Below, one piece after another: positions 1 through 8,561 of a stretch of 32,747 bases of DNA. The stretch lies in contig JAIXTO010000197.1 of the NCBI GenBank assembly GCA_027483885.1, positions 1-32,747 of the forward strand, given 5' to 3'. The notes beneath the pieces were generated by a model that searched no databases, was not told where the DNA came from, and saw only the letters and a program-made list of their open reading frames with translations. This stretch comes from Rhizobiaceae bacterium (GTDB taxonomy: Bacteria > Pseudomonadota > Alphaproteobacteria > Rhizobiales > Rhizobiaceae). Both the position numbers and the translations under genes were made by a program. The stretch's first letter is position 1. Every line of letters begins with the position of its first letter.

Positions 1-1848
1 CGGTTCCGCTCGCGGCGTGTCGTCGTCAAGGCGCGGGTGGTCAAGCTTGCCCCGCAACGGGGACAATCGCGTGGTTCCAAATTCCGGGCGACGGCGGCTA
101 AGGCGGTTGATGCTCATCTGCGCTATCTGGAACGCGACGGAGTTACAAAAGATGGTGAGAAGGGCAGGGTCTATTCCCCATTCGAGGACGAAGCCGACGG
201 CAAGGCGTTTGTCGAGCGCGGACGCGACGACCGCCATCAGTTCCGGTTCATTGTCGCGCCCGAAGATGCTGCCGAGATGGCCGACCTGCGATCGTTTACC
301 CGCGATCTCATGAAGCAGATGGAAAGCGATCTGGATACCCGGCTGGATTGGATTGCCGTCGATCACCACAATACCGGCCATCCCCATACCCATGTCATCG
401 TCCGGGGCGTGCTGGAGGATGGCCGCATCCTCAACATTGCCGGCGACTATATCGCCCATGGCGTTCGCCACCGGGCCGAAGCACTGGTGACGCTGGAACT
501 GGGCCAGCAGAGCGAGTTGGAGGTCGCGGCGAAACTGCGCCATGAGGTCGAGGCAGAGCGCCTGACCCGGCTCGACAGGATGCTGATCGCGGAGAGCCAG
601 GAACAGGGGATCATCGACCTTCGTCCTGATGCTTCCGACAGCTACATCGTCCGGGCCAACCGATCTCTCCTGATCGACCGGGCCAAGCGCCTGGAGCGGT
701 ATGGTCTGGCGGATGAGATCGACACGGGACGATGGGTGATCCGCGACGATGCGGAGCAGACGCTGCGTGCCCTTGGCGAGCGCGGCGATATCATCAAGAC
801 CATGCACCGGGCGCTGGAGGATCACGGCCTTGCCGATGAGCGTGGTGCCCGCGATTACATCGCACACGGCAAAAGCATCACCGAGCCAATTGTCGGGCGG
901 GTCCTGGCGAAGGGGCTGGCAGGCGACGAGATGAGCGATCGGCTACATCTGGTCATCGATGGCGTGGACGGACGCACCCATTATGTCGAGACAGCGGACA
1001 TCTATCGACTGAACGACATCCAGCGCGGCCACATCGTCTCCCTCGACCCGATCCCGTCAAAGGCCGAGCCGAGAGCATCGGACATCAATATCCGTGATCT
1101 CGCCGCCAACAACGATGGCATCTATCGCCCGAGCGATCATCTTGAGCAGGCGAGAGCAAAGATCGAAAAGATCGGCGGCGATCCCGATGCCTTCATCCGC
1201 TCCCATGTCCGCCGTCTCGAAGCACTGCGCCGAGCCGGTCATGTCGAGCGGATCGACGCCGATCACTGGAAGATCCCCGGTGATCTTCCAGAACGTGGCA
1301 TGACCTATGATGCCAGAGACAGGGCGAAGGATTTTACCGTCCGAACGCTATCCACCCTCGATCTCAACAGACAGGTCGGCAGCGACGGCGCGACGTGGCT
1401 CGATCGGGAGCTTGCCTCCCGCGACCGCACGCCACTCACGCAAGCAGGTTTTGGCCTGGAGGTCACCGAAGCGATGGACCGCCGTCGCCAAAGCCTTGTC
1501 GATCAGGGGCAGGCCGTCCGTCTCGACAATGGCACCATCCGGGCGCCCAAGGATCTGCTGGAGCGGCTGGAGCGAACCGAGATCGAACGCGTTGGCCGGC
1601 AGATGGCGGCGGAGAGGGGCCTGGCTTACACGCCGAGCCAGATTGGGGAATATGTCGGTGGATCGCTGAAGGGCAGCGTCAACCTCGCCAGCGGGCGTTT
1701 CGCCATGCTCGATGATGGTATCGGCTTCCAGCTTGTGCCGTGGCAAGCGGCGCTCGACCAGCGGATCGGCCAGCACATCAGTGGCGTAGTGAGAGATGGC
1801 GGCGGGGTTGATTGGAACTTTGCGAGAAAGCGGGGGCTGGGGCTATGA
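1..1848 (+). CDS. Conjugative relaxase, VirD2-like/DUF3363 type (5' end outside window)
   Basis: The reading frame is open from the first base, and the residues before the first possible GTG (base 37) still look like this family, so the gene is cut by the window edge. The visible product is about 615 residues. A three-histidine metal-binding motif typical of HUH relaxases (HPHTH, bases 379-393, after HHNTG) and an upstream HLRYLERDG segment, which may hold the nicking tyrosine, support a DNA-nicking role in conjugative transfer. The long region after the HUH domain, rich in charged helices, matches the DUF3363 layout seen in alphaproteobacterial integrative elements. The end is intact and lies 8 bases from a convergent regulator gene. 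No coupling protein or type IV secretion gene is in the window. The mobility role follows from the family. Confidence 0.88.
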   Translation, partial: RFRSRRVVVKARVVKLAPQRGQSRGSKFRATAAKAVDAHLRYLERDGVTKDGEKGRVYSPFEDEADGKAFVERGRDDRHQFRFIVAPEDAAEMADLRSFTRDLMKQMESDLDTRLDWIAVDHHNTGHPHTHVIVRGVLEDGRILNIAGDYIAHGVRHRAEALVTLELGQQSELEVAAKLRHEVEAERLTRLDRMLIAESQEQGIIDLRPDASDSYIVRANRSLLIDRAKRLERYGLADEIDTGRWVIRDDAEQTLRALGERGDIIKTMHRALEDHGLADERGARDYIAHGKSITEPIVGRVLAKGLAGDEMSDRLHLVIDGVDGRTHYVETADIYRLNDIQRGHIVSLDPIPSKAEPRASDINIRDLAANNDGIYRPSDHLEQARAKIEKIGGDPDAFIRSHVRRLEALRRAGHVERIDADHWKIPGDLPERGMTYDARDRAKDFTVRTLSTLDLNRQVGSDGATWLDRELASRDRTPLTQAGFGLEVTEAMDRRRQSLVDQGQAVRLDNGTIRAPKDLLERLERTEIERVGRQMAAERGLAYTPSQIGEYVGGSLKGSVNLASGRFAMLDDGIGFQLVPWQAALDQRIGQHISGVVRDGGGVDWNFARKRGLGL

Positions 1849-1856
1849 GGAGGTCG

Positions 1857-2114
1857 CTATTCCGCCTCATGGGCCTCATGCAGGCCGGATGCCTTCGCCA
1901 ATCGGACGCCGACGCCCTTGCCATCGCTCTCGTCTATGAACTCGATGCCTGCAGCTTCAAATACTTCGCGTAATTTCTTTAATGTGGTGGGGCGCAGTTC
2001 GTCGCCCTTTTCGAAGCGGGAGATTGTTTGCGTCGAGAGGCTGGCAATTTTAGCCAGATCGCGGACTCCCCATCCCAAAGCTGTGCGCGCTAGTCTGCAC
2101 TGGAGCTCGTTCAT
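1857..2114 (-). CDS. Small XRE-family HTH transcriptional regulator
   Basis: An 85-residue protein made almost entirely of a Cro/C1-type helix-turn-helix: a conserved start (MNELQCRLARTALGW), a DLAKIASLSTQTISRFEKG core, and a KLREVFEAAGIEFID tail. This layout is standard for small regulators beside relaxase genes in alphaproteobacterial elements. The frame can be extended upstream to base 2219, but the ATG at 2114 fits the family start and leaves the upstream palindrome (2181-2211) in non-coding DNA. It converges on the relaxase gene and diverges from the unknown gene at 2246. It probably represses itself and its neighbour; that role is inferred from position. Confidence 0.85.
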   Translation of the reverse strand: MNELQCRLARTALGWGVRDLAKIASLSTQTISRFEKGDELRPTTLKKLREVFEAAGIEFIDESDGKGVGVRLAKASGLHEAHEAE

Positions 2115-2180
2115 TTCACAACATTGTAGTGATTTTGATTGCGCATTTGGCCTCTGCTGTGTAAACTTTTTCGTTAAACG

Positions 2181-2211
2181 GCTGAACAATGTGTGGGCCA
2201 CATTGCTCAGC
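2181..2211. promoter_or_regulatory. Large palindrome, probable operator for the XRE regulator
   Basis: Arms GCTGA-A-CAATGTG and CACATTG-C-TCAGC flank a 5-base centre, so 12 of 13 arm positions pair. It lies in the 131-base divergent gap, 67 bases from the regulator start and 35 bases from the ATG at 2246. A dyad of this size between an XRE gene and a divergent gene is a natural repressor site. It could also form an RNA hairpin in the leader of the 2246 gene, but no T-run follows it. Confidence 0.55.
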
Positions 2212-2245
2212 CTGACCATAAACCAAGTTGATAGGAACTCGGATC

Positions 2246-2896
2246 ATGGCTGATTCCGACAATAGCAGAACTTTGCCTGTCGTCACGCGACGCAGATTGC
2301 TTTCCACGTCGGCGGCGTGGCTCGCGGCGCAGGTTGCAAATATCGATGAGTCACTTCATCCTGAAAACGGCCTGCCCGACGGTGGCGATCCAACATTGAT
2401 GTTGTGGCAGGAGTGGTGGACGGCCCATGATCAGGTCGAGAAACTCTGCCGAAAGCAGCAGCGGCTTGAAACCGCACTGATCGGGGCTGTTGGGTTTCCC
2501 CATGTCGACATAGCCTTGCCCGATCAGGAAGGCGTTGTCGCGGCTTTCACAATGGAGGAGATCGACCGTAGATTTGGCGATGCGCCGGAAAACGTCAATG
2601 CAAAGATGTGTGCGAAGGTAGTGCTTGCTCAGCTACAAGCGGCTTGGGACGAACGGGACGAGCGGTTGGGATACAGCCGCGCTAAGCAGGCGGAACGTGA
2701 AGCGTTTGCGATGCGGGACGAGCGATTAAATGACCTGTTCGCGCTACCCGCTCACACGGTTGCCGGTGCTGCCGCAAAGCTGCATGCTGTTCTTGCTATG
2801 GGAGAAGACAGTCCCGGCGATGAATTTCCATGGCCGCAAATTCGGGCTGTGATGACTGACCTGCTCAGTCTCGGCAGCAGACCTTCGGGTACTTGA
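2246..2896 (+). CDS. Hypothetical protein of a mobile element, 216 aa
   Basis: No family recognised with certainty. The frame could start at a TTG (2228), but the ATG at 2246 (MADSDNSRTLPV) is the better start. Residues about 14-28 contain a triple arginine followed by leucines, serines and alanines, resembling a twin-arginine or short hydrophobic segment, but the stretch is too weak to call a signal peptide. The rest is charged and helical, with a region rich in Glu/Arg (about residues 135-165: DERDER, KQAERE, MRDERL) that could be a coiled coil. It starts 131 bases from the divergent XRE regulator and may be controlled through the palindrome between them. Lengthwise and by position it looks like accessory cargo. 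Confidence 0.6.
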   Translation: MADSDNSRTLPVVTRRRLLSTSAAWLAAQVANIDESLHPENGLPDGGDPTLMLWQEWWTAHDQVEKLCRKQQRLETALIGAVGFPHVDIALPDQEGVVAAFTMEEIDRRFGDAPENVNAKMCAKVVLAQLQAAWDERDERLGYSRAKQAEREAFAMRDERLNDLFALPAHTVAGAAAKLHAVLAMGEDSPGDEFPWPQIRAVMTDLLSLGSRPSGT

Positions 2897-3093
2897 TCGG
2901 AGCTCAGGATTCCGCGCATTGTTTTCACGGTCTCGCTTTGCGCTTCACGGTATCGGACCCTACAGCATGGAGTTATTGTCGCAATGTACAACTTGGGCGC
3001 ACATAAGGCAGCCTGGTTGGGCGATGCCATGGAACACAGGGGTGCCAAGCGTTTGCGATTATACCAAGTCCGCTCTCAGGAAGTATTTTTCAC

Positions 3094-4050
3094 TTACTCG
3101 ACCGAGAGCCACCTCCTATGGTCGCCGTTTAGGAAGAGGTTCGGCATAGTTCTGTAGAACTCGTATTTTGTCGCGAGATGCCGAAACTTGAGTCCATCAT
3201 CGGTCAGACCATTGTAAAAAAGCATCATCAATTCGTGCTCGGAGAGCTGCGCTCGAAGGAGCTTCATGTATCTGGCTTTGTTCGGTATGAATCCGATTTG
3301 CTCATCACCCGACTCATCAACAAATCTAATGATGTTGAACAAGTATCGCAGATAGTGGCCGAGATTGCTTTGATGCTCATCCCACATCCTTGCCCAAGCA
3401 TTCTTCAGGTTTGTAATCTCCGCACTCGGTTCGTCATCCATGAGCTCCGTGTTACGTATTTTTGCTTCCTTATACCGATCGTTCAAAGAGCTATACATCT
3501 CCTTGAACGCATCGCGCCCCCTTGCTGTGCCGTCCCCACTTCGCAGTTTGACATCGAGAGAATTCACAATGGTGTTATGTAACGTCAACATCTGGAAGAA
3601 CGTTGCTTCAAAATTCTGAAGGGCCGTTCCTTTCAGTTGGCTTTCTAGCGCAGTCGCGGATCGTTTCAGCTCCCGTCTGGTTTCCCTGAGCTCCGACTGC
3701 TGCAGCACGATGGTGATCAAAAGCCCCATGAAGGTGAGAAACGTTAGGAATGGATTAAGTGTGCCGCCGAAGAAGTCACCGAATTCACCGGCTTTATACC
3801 CCAGGATGGCAATTACCACTGCAATGACAAACACTACGGCCGCACCTATTACGGCAATTGCGAAAAGCCAAAATAGCCCGTCTTTGCTGCGCCGATCTCT
3901 CGCTTTATCTGGATTATCGTCGCCATGGGTTGCATCCAGATCATCTTCATCTGCGCCGATGAAGTGGAAAAATTGGCAGCGTGCTCGCTCCTTCCAAGTG
4001 CTCGCAGCACGGAGCGCTTTCCCAATGTATTCTGAAATAAACACGATCAT
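3094..4050 (-). CDS. Putative phage abortive-infection membrane protein (AbiC-like)
   Basis: A 318-residue protein with a cytosolic acidic N-terminus, two membrane segments (about residues 58-82 and 92-116), then a charged helical region. The FGGTLNPFLTFLTF segment, the QQSELRETRREL helix, FEATFFQMLTLHN, LGHYLRYLFNIIRF and LLRAQLSEHELMMLFYNGL follow the conserved order of the putative AbiC/phage abortive infection family. Family members are thought to stop phage growth at the cost of the cell; the trigger is not known to me. The ATG at 4050 has no clear ribosome site upstream. It faces away from the Gabija-like pair downstream on the other strand and is separated from it by 650 bases of degraded DNA. 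The defence role is inferred from family and context. Confidence 0.75.
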   Translation of the reverse strand: MIVFISEYIGKALRAASTWKERARCQFFHFIGADEDDLDATHGDDNPDKARDRRSKDGLFWLFAIAVIGAAVVFVIAVVIAILGYKAGEFGDFFGGTLNPFLTFLTFMGLLITIVLQQSELRETRRELKRSATALESQLKGTALQNFEATFFQMLTLHNTIVNSLDVKLRSGDGTARGRDAFKEMYSSLNDRYKEAKIRNTELMDDEPSAEITNLKNAWARMWDEHQSNLGHYLRYLFNIIRFVDESGDEQIGFIPNKARYMKLLRAQLSEHELMMLFYNGLTDDGLKFRHLATKYEFYRTMPNLFLNGDHRRWLSVE

Positions 4051-4701
4051 CCTATTGAGCAGTTGGAGTTATGTACTTTAGGTTGATCATCACACCTTTC
4101 TATACCGTAAATCAACCGCCACAACCGCTCCCTAAAATTCATAAACAATCCACGTTTTTAACAGAGACGAATTGCCGATCACGTACATCCAACACCCAGC
4201 CGCGGACGCCCTCCCGCGCACCGAGTTCGTTTTATGGGGCGCCAAAAGTGACGATCACGGCGCGGGCGGCGGAACGTATAGCGGTGATTTCCGAGTTTAT
4301 GGCGCGTATGCCCTGTGAACCAAAGCGGCAAGACAAGTGTCGGCAGGATAACCGCTGTCGCGGGGGGAATCTAGCGATCAAGAGCCACCCCACCCTGGGT
4401 CAACGACTGCCACACCACGTGACAGGTATGACGCAGGCCGCCGTCGAAGACCAGGTCAAACCGACCGGATGCCGACTGGACTGTTGTCGAGGTGGAGCAC
4501 GCCGTTGGCCGGAATGCGCCAAAGTAGACATCGCACTGGATTAAGGTTCGTGTTGACTTTGGGCATAGCTTTTTAGTTTCGTCAAAACATCGGACGCCAC
4601 CTCCAGCTTTCGAAGGCTACCCCACAGCATTCATGTATTTTTTGCCACAACCTTATCGAGCAGAATCGCGGAATGCTCTATGGTCGACATACGGAGGGGA
4701 C
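4051..4701. other. 650-base gap with probable gene fragments
   Basis: No intact gene is visible. On the + strand, about 4150-4320, one frame reads like a protein end (LPITYIQHPAADAL, TEFVLWGAKSDD, GGGTYSGDFRVYGAYAL, stop). On the - strand, about 4374-4540, another reads FDLVFDGGLRHTCHVVW then QSLTQGGVALDR and a stop, resembling the tail of a PilZ-like domain. Neither has a believable start. The stretch probably holds debris of older genes plus the promoter of the gene at 4702. Low confidence for the family guesses. Confidence 0.35.
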
Positions 4702-6680
4702 ATGATGTATCTCGAGACCATAAAACTCAAAAATTTCCGCTCGTTTGAAGATGGCGTTATTCATCTACAGAAGGATCTCACGGTCTTTGTTGGAGAGAAT
4801 AACGGCGGCAAAAGCAACGCGATCGACGCCATTCGCCTTCTCACAGTGCCGCTTGGTGGGCGACGCGAAATCTATTGCGAACCGACCGACGCCCGGTTTC
4901 AGAGCGTCTCGCGGATGTTCGAACTTGAGGGCACATTTTCCGACCTCTCTGCTGGACAGCAAGGTCGGCTGTTGTCCGCTGCGACACACTTCAGCGAGCC
5001 ACCTTTGGGATCAAGTTCGATTGTGGCCGAATGGGAGCCAAACCGCAATTATGGGCGGGTCGCATTGGAAACCTGCCGGAGCCAGGCAGCCATGAAATGA
5101 TCCGTCATGTCTACTTACCACCCCTGCGGGATGCCAAACGGTCTTTGGCATCAGGCAATCCCACGCGTATTATGGCATTGTTGAATCACTTCCTTGATGG
5201 CACGACTCCGAAGGAGCTCGCCGAGAAACTTGCCAGGGCGAGCAAACACGAGGTTTTGGCCCGCGTCGATAGCGCCGTTGATCGCAGCTTGGGCGCTCTG
5301 ACTGCGGGCGTCCGACGCCAAGCTGCCTCGTTAGGTTTCTCAACAGACGAAGCCCTCATTGATATCGCGCGCGACCTCCGTTTTCGACTTGCTGACCACG
5401 GCGTTATTCCAGAAGATTTGAGATATTCCGGACACGGCTATGCCAACCTCTTGTTCATGGCAACCATCGCGGTCGAACTGGAGAAAGTCCGGTCGGCCGA
5501 TCTAACCTTGTTTTTGGTCGAAGAGCCCGAGGCGCACCTTCATCCACAACTCCAGGCGGCTGTGCTCGGTTTCTTGAAGGATCAGGCGGGGCAATCCCGG
5601 GGTGATTTGCCGGCGGACCATGCTCCCGCAGGAGAGCTACAGGTCATTGTCGCCACTCACTCTCCGAACCTATCTGCTTGGGTCACTAACGAAAAACTGT
5701 TTGTTTTCAAGACCGTAACGGAAGCGTCTATGGCCGAAGAAGCGCCGCCCCCCGTCGATCCGGCCGCCGCCGACCAAGCGGTGATCGAACAGGCCTTAAC
5801 CGAGGAAGCGATCGACGCACCGGATGTCGGGGCGAAAGCAATCGAGATCGCCCTAACCGCAGCCGCGCTTCGGCGCTCCAGCCGCTGCATTGCGTTGTCG
5901 AAGATCGAACTCAAGCCGATTGCTCGGCGAAAAATAGATCGCTATCTCGATGTGACCAAAGCGGCGATGCTCTTCGGCGGCCGCGCGTTCCTCGTTGAGG
6001 GTATCGCAGAAGCGCTAATCCTGCCGGCGATAGCCCAGCACCACACCCTTAAGGACCAGGCAGACAAGTTACGGCTCTTCCGCTCAGCCGTCTTTCTCCC
6101 TATCGACGGTGTCGACTTCCTGCCCTATGCCGAACTTCTCCTTTCCAAGCAAAACGGCGCACGGATTGCCGATAGAGTCGTGGTGATGACGGATGGCGAC
6201 AAGGGGACCAAAAAGGGTGGCGTCGAGAATGACGAGGAGGAGGAGGGAGCCGACGACAAAGAGCCTGGCGAAGACGAGGCTGCGGACGAAGACGCCGAGG
6301 CCGGTCTGGTCGTGGCAACACAAGGCATGCTGCCCGGCGAGCGCCGCAAACTGTCGCTCGATAAACTCGCCGAAAGGCTGGGCGCTAAAGATCACCTGTT
6401 CGCGGTCAACAGCACTTATTCCCTTGAGTCCGAGCTGATCGAGGCCGGCAATAACGCGATCATGCGCAAGGCTTACCTTCGGCTTCATCCACGCTCCAAA
6501 AAGAAATGGGACGACGCGGTTGCCCTGACCGGTGACGACCGTGCCAAGGCGATTGCAGAGATTTTTGACGCCGCGCGTAAGGGGGATTTCGCTCAGGTCC
6601 TAGCCCGCCTCATCGAAGACGGCGACGCGTTCGTGGTGCCAGACTATATTGCCACTGCCATTGAACACGTCGTGGCCTAA
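4702..6680 (+). pseudogene. gajA: OLD-family ATP-dependent nuclease, Gabija GajA-like, frameshifted
   Basis: The start ATG at 4702 follows a strong GGAGGGG. The first frame (to 5100) carries the ATPase N-lobe with Walker A GENNGGKSN (residues about 31-39). The rest lies in another frame (open from 5031 to 6680): YSGHGYANLLF signature, Walker B LFLVEEPEAHLHP, H-loop ATHSPN, then a TOPRIM domain with FLVEGIAEA, VVMTDGDKG and SLESELIEAG. One missing base somewhere in 5031-5098 would explain the break; restoring it gives about 659 residues, somewhat longer than typical GajA (around 580). A very acidic run (6226-6306) sits inside the TOPRIM part. The next gene, a UvrD-type helicase, overlaps its stop by one base, which is the Gabija arrangement. 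Either the gene is broken in this strain or the base was lost in sequencing; all downstream motifs are intact. Confidence 0.8.
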
Positions 6681-8428
6681 TGACCGTCAAACCATTCAGC
6701 CCAACTACCGAGCAGGCGGCGATTGTCGAGCATGAGGGACCCGCTTTCGTCAGAGCTTGCCCGGGTGCCGGCAAGACGCGAACCATGGTGGCTCGCGCTC
6801 AACGCCTGTTCTCAGACCCTGTTGACAAGCGAGGCGTCGCTTTTTTGTCATTCACGAAGGCGGCAATCAGCGAGTTGCACACGAGACTGAGCGCGTATGG
6901 GGTTTTGCCTCATCCCTTGTTTCCCAGCTACTTGGGAACATTCGACAGCTTTTTGTGGCAATTCGTCATTACGCCACTTGGCGTGCCGGGATGTGCTGTG
7001 CGACCGCGACTAATTCCCGACAAAGGCGGGTGGGGGGTAAAGCCCAAGTATGAGTTGAAGCCCGGTCAGAAGGAGCCCCAAGCCCTTACCCTCGAATGCT
7101 TCGATCGCCAAACCGGCTCCGTGATTCCTTCAGCCGCGGCGGATGAGGGGTTCGATACGACCAAGCGCAACATCAAGCCGTACGAAACAATCGCAAAGAA
7201 GATAATCGCGAAATCGCTTGAAGATGGTCTCGTCGATTTTGATGACGTTCGAGGCTGTGTTGAACAGCACTTGTCGAATCCCGCCATCGAAGCGCGCATT
7301 GGCATTGCGCTCTCGGCTCGTTTCCGCGAAGTCATTGTAGATGAAGCTCAGGACTGCAATCCGGCCGATCTCAACATCATCAAGCGCATGCAAAAAGCGG
7401 GAATTCCGGTAAAAGTTATTTGCGATCCGGATCAGTCCATCTACGGGTTCCGGGGCGGCGTTACAGGTGAGTTTAAGGACTTTTCGGATAGTTTCGACGA
7501 AAAAAATAGCCTGACGATGACCGGAAACTTCCGCTCCACGCCTGCCATTTGCAATGCGATCAGTGCCCTGCGGCCCTCCGCGCCTTTGGGTGTTGCCGAT
7601 GCCGCCTTGGGTGAAAACAAAGATGATATGACACCGGTGCATATCATTACCTATAAGGGAAAGGGCGTGCCTGCTACCATCGGCGAGACGTTCAATACCC
7701 TTGTTGAGGTTGCGTCCCTGCCACTGTCCGACGCGGTCGTTTTGGCGTCGACCTGGAAAAGTGGCGCCAAGGCGATTGGGCAGGCTTACATTGAGCCGAA
7801 GAACAACATGACCCTGTGCCTGGCGACAGCGGCCATGAATTATCATTTCGCCTTCGCCTTAGGCGGCCTTAAAGAGGCGTTGATCGGGCTCCACATGACC
7901 GTGCTATGGGTGCAGGGCCATATCAACACGCGCGCTGACTACCATCGATACATACAAGATCAAGGTCTTGACGATGGGCGGTGGCGCCCGAAAGTCATCA
8001 CCCTCGCAAAACTCCTGCAATTTCGCTCAGAAGAAACGCCGGAGGCCTGGCTCGACCGCGCCCGCATTGCCCTGTCCGATGAGTATATTGCGGCAAACGG
8101 TATCAATAATCGCCTAAAAAACACGGCCGATCTCGCGAAGAGCCTGTCTGCAACTCCAAAGACGTCGTGCCCGTCACGCACTATTCACTCGGCAAAAGGG
8201 CTGGAATTTCCGGCAGTTTGTGTCGTCATGACCACCACGTCGGGTAAAATATTGGATCTGCTGGAGGGCGCTGACCTTCCCAAAGTGCGGGAAGACGCTA
8301 GGAAAATTTACGTCGCTGCGTCGCGGGCACAGCGCCTCTTGGCAATAGCTGTGCCGGCAAGTCAAGCGACACGGTTGCAGTCACTTCTTGAAAAGGCGCG
8401 CACGCCGCTGAAAGTTCACAACCTCTAA
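6680..8428 (+). CDS. gajB: UvrD/Rep-type superfamily 1 helicase, Gabija GajB-like
   Basis: A 582-residue helicase with all the SF1A motifs: I ACPGAGKTRT (residues about 26-35), Ia FLSFTKAAISEL, II VIVDEAQDCN, III VICDPDQSIYGFRGG, IV TGNFRSTPAICNAI, V TIHSAKGLEFPAVCVV and VI RKIYVAASRAQRLL. It is shorter than housekeeping UvrD and close to the compact helicases paired with OLD nucleases. Its ATG overlaps the TAA of the upstream nuclease (TAATG), so translation is probably coupled; a frameshift upstream could lower its expression. In Gabija the GajA/GajB complex defends against phage by DNA cleavage. It ends 133 bases before a convergent hydrolase gene. Confidence 0.85.
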   Translation: MTVKPFSPTTEQAAIVEHEGPAFVRACPGAGKTRTMVARAQRLFSDPVDKRGVAFLSFTKAAISELHTRLSAYGVLPHPLFPSYLGTFDSFLWQFVITPLGVPGCAVRPRLIPDKGGWGVKPKYELKPGQKEPQALTLECFDRQTGSVIPSAAADEGFDTTKRNIKPYETIAKKIIAKSLEDGLVDFDDVRGCVEQHLSNPAIEARIGIALSARFREVIVDEAQDCNPADLNIIKRMQKAGIPVKVICDPDQSIYGFRGGVTGEFKDFSDSFDEKNSLTMTGNFRSTPAICNAISALRPSAPLGVADAALGENKDDMTPVHIITYKGKGVPATIGETFNTLVEVASLPLSDAVVLASTWKSGAKAIGQAYIEPKNNMTLCLATAAMNYHFAFALGGLKEALIGLHMTVLWVQGHINTRADYHRYIQDQGLDDGRWRPKVITLAKLLQFRSEETPEAWLDRARIALSDEYIAANGINNRLKNTADLAKSLSATPKTSCPSRTIHSAKGLEFPAVCVVMTTTSGKILDLLEGADLPKVREDARKIYVAASRAQRLLAIAVPASQATRLQSLLEKARTPLKVHNL

Positions 8429-8561
8429 ACGCATGGTGCCGCAGGGATATATCGACGGGACTGACTGGCGGGACAATGCCGGGCAGCGGAACATGTTCTG
8501 ATTACGAAGACCAAAATAATGTTCGCTGTTTGCTCTAAGGACTTCGTCACGGATCCCCGCC

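Noticed and set aside
5031..5100. Programmed -1 ribosomal frameshift in the OLD nuclease gene
   Set aside because: No convincing slippery heptamer or following stem is seen in the overlap, and programmed shifting is not known to me for this family. A lost base is simpler.
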